A DNA stretch of 30,729 nucleotides, from contig CAYZVX010000027.1 of the NCBI GenBank assembly GCA_964482055.1, positions 1 to 30,729 of the forward strand, read 5' to 3'. Numbering within the stretch: the stretch's first letter is position 1; every line of letters starts with the position of its first letter. The position numbers and the translations under genes are program-made. Shown in pieces: positions 8,598 to 17,183 of this stretch. The notes beneath the pieces are model-generated. The model made no database searches. It was given only the letters and a program-made list of their open reading frames with translations, and was not told the DNA's origin. The stretch is from G020354085 sp964482055. GTDB taxonomy: Bacteria; Pseudomonadota; Gammaproteobacteria; Acidiferrobacterales; Sulfurifustaceae.

Positions 8598-8614
8598 GCG
8601 CTCTCGGGTAGGCT
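8587..8614 (+). promoter_or_regulatory. candidate promoter of the cyclase operon
   Basis: TTGACG (8587-8592), a 16-base spacer and TAGGCT (8609-8614). Six bases then separate the -10 from the ATG at 8621, so transcription would start on or next to the start codon (leaderless). The -10 matches the consensus at only three positions, so this is tentative. Confidence 0.35.
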
Positions 8615-8620
8615 GTGAAC

Positions 8621-10474
8621 ATGCGCAGCAAGAACAACAAGCGCGGCTTTGCCTTCCTGCTGGCCGGCGCCGTGTGGCTCATCGGGCTCGCCGCCACCAC
8701 CGGCCTCGGGCTCACCAACTGGCTCGACAACAAGCTGCTCGACTTCAATCTGCGCAGCCTCGCCGCGCGCCTGCCGCCCGACCCGGACATCGTGCTGATC
8801 GACATCGACGAGCCGACGCTCGATGCGATGGCCTCGGAATACGGCCGCTATCCCTGGTCGCGCGCGGTGTTCGCGGCGCTTCTGGAGGGCCTTGCGCGGC
8901 AGCGACCCGCGGCGGTTGTCTTCGATATCCTGTTTGTCGATCCGCACAAAGACCACGCCGCCGATGACATCCTGTTGATCGAAACCGCGCGCCGCCTGCC
9001 CTATGTCTATTTTCCGATGGTGCGCCTGCCAGCCTCGCCCGAGGCCGATCGCGCCGGTTTCCCCGTGAAGCAACTGCCGGGCGCGACACCGCTTGACCCG
9101 CAGGCCGACCCGGGGGCGCGCGCGGCGCTGCTGCTCCCGCTGCCCGGGCTGGTGGCAACCGGGCGGATTGGCACGATCGATGTCTACCCGGACGCAGACG
9201 GCGTGGTGCGTCGCTACCCGCTGTACGTCGAGGCCGCAGGCTGGCGCATTCCGTCTCTGCCCGCGCGCGTCGCGCAGGGCCTCGGCTATGCGCTGCCGCC
9301 CGACACGGCGACATTGCCGATGGTGTGGCACGGGCCGGCATTTTCCTACCGGCGCGTGAGTTTCCGTGACGCCTTCTTCGACTTTGAGCGGCAGCAGCCG
9401 CAGCGCCCCGCCAACGAGTTCACCGACAAGATCGTCATCGTGGGCAGTACCGCGGCGGCGCTGCTCGACCTGCGCGTGACACCGATGGATGCGCGCTTCC
9501 CCGGCCCCGAGGTCATCGCCACCGCCATCGATAACCTGAAGCACGGCGATCGTGTGCAGCCGGCCCCAGCCTGGGTCGGTCCGCTGCTCATGGCGGCGGT
9601 GCTTCTGGCGCTGGCCGTGTTGTTTGCGCGCGGCGTGAGCGTGCTCGCCATCGGGTTGACGGCGGTGGTGGGCCTCAGCGGCGCGCTCGCCGCGGGCGGC
9701 TGGCTGGCGCTGGTGCAATACCGCGTGGCGCTGCCGGTCGTCGCGAGCATGGTGTTCGGCGTGTGGATCTATTACCTGGTCGCCGCCGTGCGCGCTTACC
9801 TGCTCGAGCGCCGCGACCGGCGGCGCGTCACACAGCTGTTCTCGCGTTTTCTCGACCCGCGCGTGGTGAGCGGCCTCGTCGAGCAGGGCGAGACGACCGG
9901 CAGCCTGAGCGGGCAGCGACGCGAGATCAGCGTGCTGTTCTCCGACATCCGCGGTTTCACCACGCTGTCTGAGCAAAAGACCCCGCAGGAGGTGGTGGAC
10001 ATCCTGAATCGCTACTTTAGCCTGCAGGTCGAAGTGATCTTTCGCCACCAGGGCACGCTCGACAAGTACATCGGGGATGCGATCATGGCGTTCTGGGGCG
10101 CCCCGACCGAGCAACCCGACCATGCCTGCCGGGCGCTCGCCGCGGCCCGCGACATGCAGGAGGCCCTGCAACGGTTCAAGACCGAGCTCGGTGAGGCCGG
10201 GCAGCACTTTGACATCGGGATCGGGATCAATTCCGGGGAGGCGGTTGTGGGCTTCATCGGCTCGCCCGAGCACCGCCAGGACTACACCGTCATCGGCGAT
10301 ACGGTGAACACCGCGAGCCGTATCGAAGGCGAGACAAAAGGACGGGCCCGCATCCTGGTGTCGGAGGCGACCAAGGACGCCTGTCCGAACGGGATCGAGT
10401 TTGTCGATCACGGTTTTGTTAAACTGAAAGGCCGATCCGGAAAGGTGCGCCTCTATGAACCCAGGTGGAAGTAA
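8621..10474 (+). CDS. CHASE2-domain class III adenylate cyclase
   Basis: Membrane cyclase of about 617 residues, predicted to make cAMP. An N-terminal transmembrane helix (about 8-32) is followed by an extracytoplasmic CHASE2 sensor domain (about 35-310; VLIDIDEPTLDAM, VVFDILFVDP and KIVIVGSTAAALLDLR are typical). Two or three further helices (about 320-395) lead to the cytoplasmic cyclase domain (about 430-600). Catalytic residues are complete: metal Asp442 (FSDIRGFT) and Asp486 (KYIGDAIMAF), purine-specifying Lys482 and Thr556 (DYTVIGD), and Asn563 and Arg567 (VNTASR). The Lys/Thr pair points to ATP rather than GTP. GTG 8615 is an alternative start two codons earlier. The gene overlaps the next by 20 bases. 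The signal sensed by CHASE2 is unknown. Confidence 0.93.
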   Translation: MRSKNNKRGFAFLLAGAVWLIGLAATTGLGLTNWLDNKLLDFNLRSLAARLPPDPDIVLIDIDEPTLDAMASEYGRYPWSRAVFAALLEGLARQRPAAVVFDILFVDPHKDHAADDILLIETARRLPYVYFPMVRLPASPEADRAGFPVKQLPGATPLDPQADPGARAALLLPLPGLVATGRIGTIDVYPDADGVVRRYPLYVEAAGWRIPSLPARVAQGLGYALPPDTATLPMVWHGPAFSYRRVSFRDAFFDFERQQPQRPANEFTDKIVIVGSTAAALLDLRVTPMDARFPGPEVIATAIDNLKHGDRVQPAPAWVGPLLMAAVLLALAVLFARGVSVLAIGLTAVVGLSGALAAGGWLALVQYRVALPVVASMVFGVWIYYLVAAVRAYLLERRDRRRVTQLFSRFLDPRVVSGLVEQGETTGSLSGQRREISVLFSDIRGFTTLSEQKTPQEVVDILNRYFSLQVEVIFRHQGTLDKYIGDAIMAFWGAPTEQPDHACRALAAARDMQEALQRFKTELGEAGQHFDIGIGINSGEAVVGFIGSPEHRQDYTVIGDTVNTASRIEGETKGRARILVSEATKDACPNGIEFVDHGFVKLKGRSGKVRLYEPRWK

Positions 10475-10979
10475 CAGGCTGCCCATATTGATTGCGCTCA
10501 TGCTGCTGGCGCTGCCGGCGGCTGGCGCCGAGGTCGGTACCATGCGCCAAGGCGCCACCCTCATGTCGGCTCCCTACCGCGACGCCACCGCGGCCGGGGA
10601 GGTCGCGCAAGACGCGACGGTCACGATACTCGAGCGGCGCGGCGCGTGGTTGCGCGTCAAGGCACCGGCCAGCAGCGGTTGGGTGCGCCTGCACCAGGTT
10701 CGCATCGGCGAGGGGCCGGAGAAAAAGGCATCCGGGGCGGAGGGTCTGGGGATGCTGTGGAACGTCGGACAGACCGGGCGCTCCGGGTCGACCGGCATCG
10801 TCGCCACCACCGGCATTCGCGGCTTCGACGCCGAGGCTCTGAAGAACGCGAAACCCAATCCCCAGGCGGTCCAGTCGATGGAGGCATTTCGCGCCACCAG
10901 GGACGGCGCCACGGCCTACGCCAAGTCGGCCGGGCTCAAGGAAGCCAAGGTCGAGTTCCTGCCCAACGTTTCGGAATGA
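10455..10979 (+). CDS. secreted bacterial SH3-domain protein
   Basis: 174 residues with a Sec signal peptide (hydrophobic run LPILIALMLLALPAAGA, cleavage near residue 25). A bacterial SH3 fold follows (about 28-85: MRQGATLMSAPYRDA, then VTILERRGAWLRVKAPASSGWVRL). SH3b domains of this kind often bind peptidoglycan or envelope ligands. The C-terminal half (about 95-174) is Gly/Ala-rich with TTGIRGFDAEALKNAKPN and has no domain I know. It starts inside the cyclase gene (20-base overlap, AAAGG nine bases upstream), and its stop overlaps a possible ATG of the protease gene as ATGA. The tight packing implies joint expression with the cyclase and protease. The exact role is not known. Confidence 0.85.
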   Translation: MNPGGSNRLPILIALMLLALPAAGAEVGTMRQGATLMSAPYRDATAAGEVAQDATVTILERRGAWLRVKAPASSGWVRLHQVRIGEGPEKKASGAEGLGMLWNVGQTGRSGSTGIVATTGIRGFDAEALKNAKPNPQAVQSMEAFRATRDGATAYAKSAGLKEAKVEFLPNVSE

Positions 10980-11002
10980 CGGACCGCCAGAGGTCGATCA
11001 CC

Positions 11003-11872
11003 ATGCGTAAGCTGATTCCCACGATCTGTCTGTTGGCTGGTCTGGGCGCTGCCGCGCCCTCGGCCGCCTTCGACTGGAACAAGATCAATCCGGATGTGCT
11101 CAAGGGCATGGGCGAGAAGCTCCAGGCGCTGAAGCCGGTCTCGGAACAAAAAGAGATCGACCTCGGCAAGGGCATCGCCGCCAACATCACGGGCGCCGCG
11201 CCGCTGGTCAACGATGCCGAGCTGCAGCGCTACGTCAACAACATCGGCCTGTGGTTGGCGATGCACACCGAGCGCCCTGATCTGCCGTGGCGCTTCGGCG
11301 TGCTTGATGACTCCATGGTGAACGCCTTCGCCACGCCGGGCGGGTACGTGTTCATCACGCGCGGCCTGCTCATGCACTGCCGCGACGAGGCTGAGCTCGC
11401 CGGCATCCTGGCGCACGAGATCAGCCATGTGGTGGCGCGCCACGCGCTTGAAACCATGCGCAAGGGCGCGCTCACGGGGCTGGCCGGCGACGTCCTCAAC
11501 GAATACGCCAAGAGCAAGGGCAAGGAGGGCTACACCAAGCTCGTCAATGCCGGCACCGAGATCTACACGCGCGGTCTGGACAAGGAAGATGAGTACGCCG
11601 CCGATCGCGCCGGCGCGGTGATCGCGGCGCGCGCCGGCTATGATCCCTACGGCCTGCCCTCAGTGCTGCAGACGATCGCCTCGATCAACCCGCAAGACGA
11701 CGCCGTGGCGCTGATGTTCAAGACCCACCCCGATACCGGTAAGCGCCTGGAGCTCGTGCTAGCCGCGATGGAAGGGCGCCTCGAACGCTATGCCGACCAG
11801 CCCCGGCTGCCCGATCGCTTCGCCCAGATGATGCGCACCCACGTCGCCCGCTATAGCCCGGCCAAGCGGTAA
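11003..11872 (+). CDS. M48-family periplasmic zinc metalloprotease
   Basis: Periplasmic protease of the M48 group (related to BepA/LoiP-type quality-control enzymes), 289 residues. The signal peptide is MRKLIPTICLLAGLGAAAPSAA followed by FDW. The zinc site is HEISH (His138, Glu139, His142) in ILAHEISHVVARHALE, with the third ligand Glu197 in KEDEYAADRAG. The MVNAFATPGGYVFITRGLL block upstream is typical of the family. There is no TPR extension as in BepA. I chose ATG 11003 because AGAGG lies nine bases before it and it starts exactly at the signal peptide. An in-frame ATG at 10976 overlaps the SH3 gene. Last gene of the cyclase unit. Confidence 0.93.
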   Translation: MRKLIPTICLLAGLGAAAPSAAFDWNKINPDVLKGMGEKLQALKPVSEQKEIDLGKGIAANITGAAPLVNDAELQRYVNNIGLWLAMHTERPDLPWRFGVLDDSMVNAFATPGGYVFITRGLLMHCRDEAELAGILAHEISHVVARHALETMRKGALTGLAGDVLNEYAKSKGKEGYTKLVNAGTEIYTRGLDKEDEYAADRAGAVIAARAGYDPYGLPSVLQTIASINPQDDAVALMFKTHPDTGKRLELVLAAMEGRLERYADQPRLPDRFAQMMRTHVARYSPAKR

Positions 11873-11883
11873 TTTCCGGCTGT

Positions 11884-12030
11884 TCAGCGCCACTGGGAGG
11901 GCGATTCCGCCGCCAGAGTGACCTCTTCTTCCCACGATTGCCCGTCCCAGGCGCTGGTCTTGACGCTAGATAGCCTTCGGTGGGCCAGCAGGGGGCCAGC
12001 GTTCGATTTCTGGCGAAAAGTGGGAGTTAC
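11884..12030 (-). other. gap between M48 protease and ttcA with a start-less coding-like stretch
   Basis: The 154 bases between the two convergent genes (11873-12026) hold no full gene and no T-tailed terminator. On the minus strand one frame is open for about 48 codons and ends in a TGA at 11884-11886. Its translation looks protein-like (it includes SAWDGQSWEEEVTLAAE) but it has no start codon and runs out of the end of ttcA in another frame. It may be the fossil 3' end of a lost or mobile gene. I cannot assign a family. Confidence 0.25.
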
Positions 12031-12818
12031 TGCCCGGCGTTTCGCTCGGCAATGACCATGAGTGGGCGTAAAGTCTGCAACAGGCTATCAAAAAGTCGCG
12101 GGTTAGATTGCTCCAAGGCGGCGAGCATCGCTTTCATGTGCTGCCGTTGGGTGGGCATACGGAAGCAAGCGGGGCAATTGTCAGTCGTCGGCGCCAAACC
12201 GGCGCGCCGCGCGAAATCCGCCGTCTGGCGTTCGCGCACATAGATGAACGGGCGGATCACGCGCAGATCGCCGGCGTCGATGACGTAGTGCGCCTTCATG
12301 GTACGCAGGCGCCCGTTGAAAAACGCGCTCATCAGGAACGACTCGGCCAGATCGTCCAGATGATGCGCGAGCACCAGCACGTTGTAGCCCTGCGTGCGGG
12401 CAATGTCGTAGAGGATGCCGCGACGCATGCGTGCACAGTAGGCACAAAACGAATCGCCGCGCATGGTGGCGCGCGCACGTTCCACGATGCGCTCCTGGCG
12501 GTAAAAGAAAGGCAGGCCCAGTCTCGGCACGTACTCCCGCAAGTCCGATGGGTCGAAGCCTTCGATGCACGGATCGACCGTGGCCGCCGCGAGCGCAAAC
12601 GGCACGGGTGAGCGCCGTTGCAGCTGAAGCAGGACATACAGCAGGCTCAGGCTGTCCTTCCCCCCGGACAAGCCGAGCAGCAGGCGGTCACCCGGCCGGA
12701 TCATCGCGTAGTCGGCGATGGCCTGGCCGGCCAGGCGCAGCAGGGTCTTCGGGGGGCGGACGCGGTACGGTCGCTCGCTGGCGGATGCCGGGTTGGGTTC
12801 CAGGGCGGGCGGCAACAT
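12027..12818 (-). CDS. ttcA: tRNA 2-thiocytidine(32) synthetase TtcA
   Basis: Adds sulfur to cytidine 32 of certain tRNAs, using ATP activation and an iron-sulfur cluster. The 263 residues show the PP-loop ATPase motif SGGKDS (51-56). One cluster-binding CXXC is C125-AY-C128, followed by ARMRRGILYD, and the second is C215-PA-C218. LAHHLDDLAESFLMS and PFIYVRERQTADFA are further TtcA signatures. The ATG at 12818 begins the conserved protein. Reading further upstream runs into the rhodanese gene on the other strand, so longer versions are unlikely. The start lies 49 bases from a divergent rhodanese gene. A sulfur-relay link between the two is possible but not shown. Confidence 0.95.
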   Translation of the reverse strand: MLPPALEPNPASASERPYRVRPPKTLLRLAGQAIADYAMIRPGDRLLLGLSGGKDSLSLLYVLLQLQRRSPVPFALAAATVDPCIEGFDPSDLREYVPRLGLPFFYRQERIVERARATMRGDSFCAYCARMRRGILYDIARTQGYNVLVLAHHLDDLAESFLMSAFFNGRLRTMKAHYVIDAGDLRVIRPFIYVRERQTADFARRAGLAPTTDNCPACFRMPTQRQHMKAMLAALEQSNPRLFDSLLQTLRPLMVIAERNAGQ

Positions 12819-12867
12819 AATAACGTCAAGTATGCACGAGCTGCGCCCGGCGCGGACGAGGTGAGCG

Positions 12868-13278
12868 ATGCCCGAGGAAGTGAAGAGCCTGACGCCCAAG
12901 GAGGCATTTAAGTTTCTCCAGGAGCACCCCAACGCGCTTTTCGTGGATGTCCGCTCGAACATGGAGTACCTGTTTGTCGGGCACCCGTGCGGGGCGATCC
13001 ACATCCCGTGGATCGACGAGCCGGACTGGACGATCAACCCGCACTTCGTCACCCAGGTGCGGCAGGCGATCCTGGGCGGCGCGAGCGGCGCCGCGCCGGT
13101 CGTCCTGATCTGCCGCAGTGGGGTGCGGTCGCTTGAAGCGGGCAAGGCCCTGGTCGCAGCCGGGGTCAAGGACGTGTACAACGTCAGCGAGGGCTTCGAG
13201 GGCGCCTTGGATGACAAGCACCACCGCAGCTCGGTAGGGGGCTGGCGCTACCACGGCCTCCCATGGGAACAGTGCTGA
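12868..13278 (+). CDS. single-domain rhodanese-like sulfurtransferase
   Basis: 136-residue cytoplasmic protein with one rhodanese domain filling its length. The conserved start is SLTPKEAFKFLQEHPNALFVDVRSNMEY. The active-site loop is ICRSGVRS with the persulfide-forming Cys82, and the C-terminal part YNVSEGFEGALDD is typical. A strong ribosome site (GAGGT at 12858-12862, five bases before ATG) fixes the start. It is divergent from ttcA, a sulfur-inserting tRNA enzyme, so it might help deliver persulfide sulfur (inference only). Substrates of small rhodaneses cannot be read from sequence. Confidence 0.9.
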   Translation: MPEEVKSLTPKEAFKFLQEHPNALFVDVRSNMEYLFVGHPCGAIHIPWIDEPDWTINPHFVTQVRQAILGGASGAAPVVLICRSGVRSLEAGKALVAAGVKDVYNVSEGFEGALDDKHHRSSVGGWRYHGLPWEQC

Positions 13279-13395
13279 CGCTGGCTGTGGGGCACAACGC
13301 CGCGGTGCTGCAAGCCTGCTGTGCCAATAACTCGGCGTCGCGCGATACGCCGACAGCGCTCTGGCTGTGGCGGCGGTTGTTAACCGTGCCGTCCA

Positions 13396-13424
13396 TTGGT
13401 AAACGCCGGGCGGCTTGATAAACT
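13396..13424 (+). promoter_or_regulatory. candidate metK promoter
   Basis: TTGGTA (13396-13401), a 17-base spacer and TAAACT (13419-13424), four of six matches in each hexamer. The metK ATG is 36 bases downstream, with GGAG at 13451-13454. In the 181-base gap before metK I see no SAM riboswitch. Confidence 0.45.
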
Positions 13425-13459
13425 GCGCCGCTTTCCGAAGTTCAATCCCCGGAGCCGTC

Positions 13460-14647
13460 ATGTCCAATAGTTTTCTCTTCACCTCCGAGTCAGTGTCCGA
13501 GGGCCATCCCGACAAGGTCTGTGACCAGATCTCCGATGCCGTGCTGGACGCCATCCTGGCGCAGGACAAGCTGGGGCGCGTGGCCTGCGAGACCCTGGTC
13601 AAGAACAACCTGGTGGTGCTGGCCGGCGAGATAACTACCACGGCGCACGTCGACTTCGACAAGATTGCGCGCGAAGTGGTCCGGCAGATCGGCTACGCGG
13701 ACGAGATGGGTTTCGGACCCGACACCTGTACGGTGCTCACCGCGATCGGCCGCCAGTCGCCGGACATCGCCGCCGGCGTCGACGAGGGCAAGGGCCTCGA
13801 CCTCGAGCAGGGCGCCGGCGACCAGGGCCTGATGTTTGGGTATGCGACCAGCGAGACCGATGTGCTGATGCCGATGCCGATCACGCTCGCCCACCGCCTG
13901 GTCAAGCGCCAGTCCGAGGTGCGCAAGAGCGGCAAGCTCGCCTGGCTACGCCCCGACGCGAAATCGCAAGTCACCGTGAGATACGTCAACGGCCAGCCCG
14001 CCGGCATCGATGCCGTGGTGCTGTCCACGCAGCACGCCCCGGGCATCAAGCACGCTGCGCTCAAGGAGGCGGTGATCGAGGAGATCGTCAAGCCGGTGCT
14101 GCCGAAGGAGTGGATCAACAAGGACATCAAGTATTTCATCAACCCGACCGGCAGCTTCGAGATCGGTGGCCCGGTCGGTGACGCCGGGGTTACCGGGCGC
14201 AAGATCATCGTGGATACCTACGGCGGCATGGCGCGGCACGGCGGGGGGGCGTTCTCCGGCAAGGATCCGAGCAAGGTCGACCGGTCGGCGGCCTACGCCG
14301 GACGCTACGTCGCCAAGAACGTCGTGGCCGCGGGGCTCGCGGAACGCTGCGAGATCCAGATCGCCTATGCGATCGGCATTGCGCGACCGGTATCGATCCA
14401 CGTCGATACCTTTGGTACCGGCAAGCTTGCCGACGAGAAAATTGCGCAGCTGGTCGCGCAGCATTTCGACCTGCGGCCGAAGGGCATCGTGCAGATGCTC
14501 GACCTGCTGCGCCCGATCTACCGGCCGACCGCTGCCTACGGGCATTTCGGGCGTACCGAGCCAAGCTTCAGCTGGGAACGCACTGACAAGGCCGAGGCGC
14601 TGCGCGAGGCGGCCGGCCTCAAGGCGAGGAGCGCGGCCAGCGCGTAG
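13460..14647 (+). CDS. metK: S-adenosylmethionine synthetase
   Basis: Makes SAM from methionine and ATP, releasing phosphate and pyrophosphate. The 395 residues (E. coli MetK has 384) begin MSNSFLFTSESVSEGHPDK, whose EGHPDK is the ATP/methionine site. Further signatures are GEITTTAHVDF, the DQGLMFGYA loop, the NPTGSFEIGGPVGDAG block and GGGAFSGKDPSKVDRS (phosphate-binding loop, Lys/Asp). The open frame extends 15 codons further upstream, but the conserved N-terminus and the GGAG ribosome site at 13451 fix the start at 13460. It is the first gene of the methyl-cycle block and feeds the SAH hydrolase gene 200 bases downstream. Confidence 0.98.
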   Translation: MSNSFLFTSESVSEGHPDKVCDQISDAVLDAILAQDKLGRVACETLVKNNLVVLAGEITTTAHVDFDKIAREVVRQIGYADEMGFGPDTCTVLTAIGRQSPDIAAGVDEGKGLDLEQGAGDQGLMFGYATSETDVLMPMPITLAHRLVKRQSEVRKSGKLAWLRPDAKSQVTVRYVNGQPAGIDAVVLSTQHAPGIKHAALKEAVIEEIVKPVLPKEWINKDIKYFINPTGSFEIGGPVGDAGVTGRKIIVDTYGGMARHGGGAFSGKDPSKVDRSAAYAGRYVAKNVVAAGLAERCEIQIAYAIGIARPVSIHVDTFGTGKLADEKIAQLVAQHFDLRPKGIVQMLDLLRPIYRPTAAYGHFGRTEPSFSWERTDKAEALREAAGLKARSAASA

Positions 14648-14744
14648 GATAGAGGATGCCGTTCGCGGGCCAGGCGCGCTCCCCGCGCCGCCGCCCCGGA
14701 CGCGGGCACCCATGCACGTCGCCGCAACGGTGCGGCGGACCGGA

Positions 14745-14829
14745 TTGCCGAGGAGCGTTGCAACCCTGCCATCGAGCCGATGGCGGGCCAGGCTCGGCGG
14801 TTCGTGAAGGTTAAGCAACGGCGCTCGCT
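14745..14829 (+). promoter_or_regulatory. SAH riboswitch in the ahcY leader
   Basis: Matches the S-adenosylhomocysteine riboswitch in sequence and fold. P1 pairs GCCGAG (14747-14752) with CTCGGC (14793-14798). The 3'-side pseudoknot pairs GAGCG (14753-14757) with CGCTC (14822-14826). P2 is a ten-pair hairpin (14765-14774 with 14778-14787). The conserved TTGCAA, GCCAGGCTCGG and CAACGGCGCTC segments are all present. Downstream, GCTC (14823-14826) could instead pair with GAGC (14837-14840), which covers the AGGAG ribosome site. SAH binding would lock the pseudoknot and free the site, so SAH turns ahcY on. The family is well known; the switching model is my inference. Confidence 0.92.
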
Positions 14830-14846
14830 ACTATAGGAGCATTGCC

Positions 14847-16268
<1,422 letters not shown>

Positions 16269-16293
16269 CCCATTCCACAAGGGGGCGCCAGGC

Positions 16294-16323
16294 GTCCACG
16301 GCCGCGCGAGCGCGGTCGTGGAC
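16294..16323 (+). other. intercistronic hairpin between ahcY and metF
   Basis: GTCCACGGCCGCG (16294-16306) pairs with CGCGGTCGTGGAC (16311-16323) around a CGAG tetraloop: 13 pairs, one of them G-U. No T-run follows, so it is not an ordinary terminator. Immediately after it, GTTGCA-C-TGCAAC (16324-16336) is a second inverted repeat running up to the metF ATG. It may set the ahcY:metF ratio by pausing, processing or protecting the transcript. Confidence 0.6.
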
Positions 16324-16337
16324 GTTGCACTGCAACC

Positions 16338-17183
16338 ATGCAATCGCAACGCAAGTATCCGCGGACCTTCAGCTGCGAGTACTTTCCGCCCAAGGACGAG
16401 GACGGCAAGCTCAAGCTGGCGGAAACCACCCGCGCCCTGGCCGCCCTCAAGCCCAAGTACTTCTCGGTGACCTACGGCGCCGGCGGCAGCACGCGCCAGG
16501 GCACCTACGAGACCGTCAAGGCCCTGCACGAGCAGGGTCTCGTGGCAGCCCCGCACATCTCCTGTGTCGGCGCCACGCGCGAGAGCCTGCGCGAGCAGCT
16601 GCTCGCCTACAAGGCGCTCGGCATCAACCGCATCGTCGCGCTCGGCGGCGATCTGCCCTCCGGCATGGCCTCGCCCGGGGAGCTGCGCTATGCCTATCAG
16701 CTGGTTGAGCTGATCCGCGCCGAGACCGGCAACTGGTTTCACATCGAGGTCGCGGCCTACCCGGAGGTGCACCCGCGCGCGGCCAGCGTCCAGGATGACC
16801 TCAAGTACTTCAAGCTCAAGGTCGACTGCGGCGCCAACGGGGCGCTTACCCAGTACTTCTACAATCCCGATGCGTACTTTCGTTTCGTCGAGGAGTGCGA
16901 GCAAATCGGGGTCGACCTGCCGATCGTCCCGGGCATCATGCCGATCACGAATTACAAGCAGCTTGCGCGCTTCTCGGACGCGTGCGGCGCCGAAATCCCG
17001 CGCTGGATCCGCAAGCGCCTCGAGGGCTTCGGGGATGATCTGGAGGCGCTGCGTGCCTTTGGTCTCGACGTCACGACCGAGCTCTGTCGCCGGTTGCTCG
17101 ACGGCGGGGCGCCGGGGCTGCATTTCTACACCATGAACCGCGCCGGCCCGACCCAGGCCATCTGGCAACGGCTCGGCCTGTGA
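16338..17183 (+). CDS. metF: 5,10-methylenetetrahydrofolate reductase
   Basis: FAD-dependent reduction of 5,10-methylene-THF to 5-methyl-THF, the methyl donor for methionine synthesis. The 281 residues form the single TIM-barrel of bacterial MetF. Signatures are TFSCEYFPPKDEDG (catalytic Glu region), FSVTYGAGGSTRQGT, HISCVGATRESL, RIVALGGDLPSG (flavin-binding Asp), EVAAYPEVHP, QYFYNPDAYFRF and PIVPGIMPITN. The C-terminus GAPGLHFYTMNRAGP is typical. The ATG at 16338 follows directly after an inverted repeat and has no visible Shine-Dalgarno sequence, so translation may be weak or depend on RNA structure. The stop overlaps the next gene as GTGA. Confidence 0.97.
   Translation: MQSQRKYPRTFSCEYFPPKDEDGKLKLAETTRALAALKPKYFSVTYGAGGSTRQGTYETVKALHEQGLVAAPHISCVGATRESLREQLLAYKALGINRIVALGGDLPSGMASPGELRYAYQLVELIRAETGNWFHIEVAAYPEVHPRAASVQDDLKYFKLKVDCGANGALTQYFYNPDAYFRFVEECEQIGVDLPIVPGIMPITNYKQLARFSDACGAEIPRWIRKRLEGFGDDLEALRAFGLDVTTELCRRLLDGGAPGLHFYTMNRAGPTQAIWQRLGL

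Noticed and set aside
6650..10564. A 1304-codon open frame on the minus strand spanning two acyltransferases and the cyclase
   Set aside because: Only its last 308 codons are real (second acyltransferase). The rest is noncoding readthrough opposite or out of frame with well-supported genes, as GC-rich DNA often gives.
13279..13459. Possible SAM riboswitch upstream of metK
   Set aside because: No SAM-I, SAM-II or SAM/SAH core motif can be folded from the 181 bases; only a promoter-like pair is visible.
14673..14737. Terminator between metK and the riboswitch (hairpins at 14673-14689 and 14720-14737)
   Set aside because: Both are GC-rich stems with no following T-run. metK and ahcY may be co-transcribed or use factor-dependent termination, and this cannot be decided from sequence.
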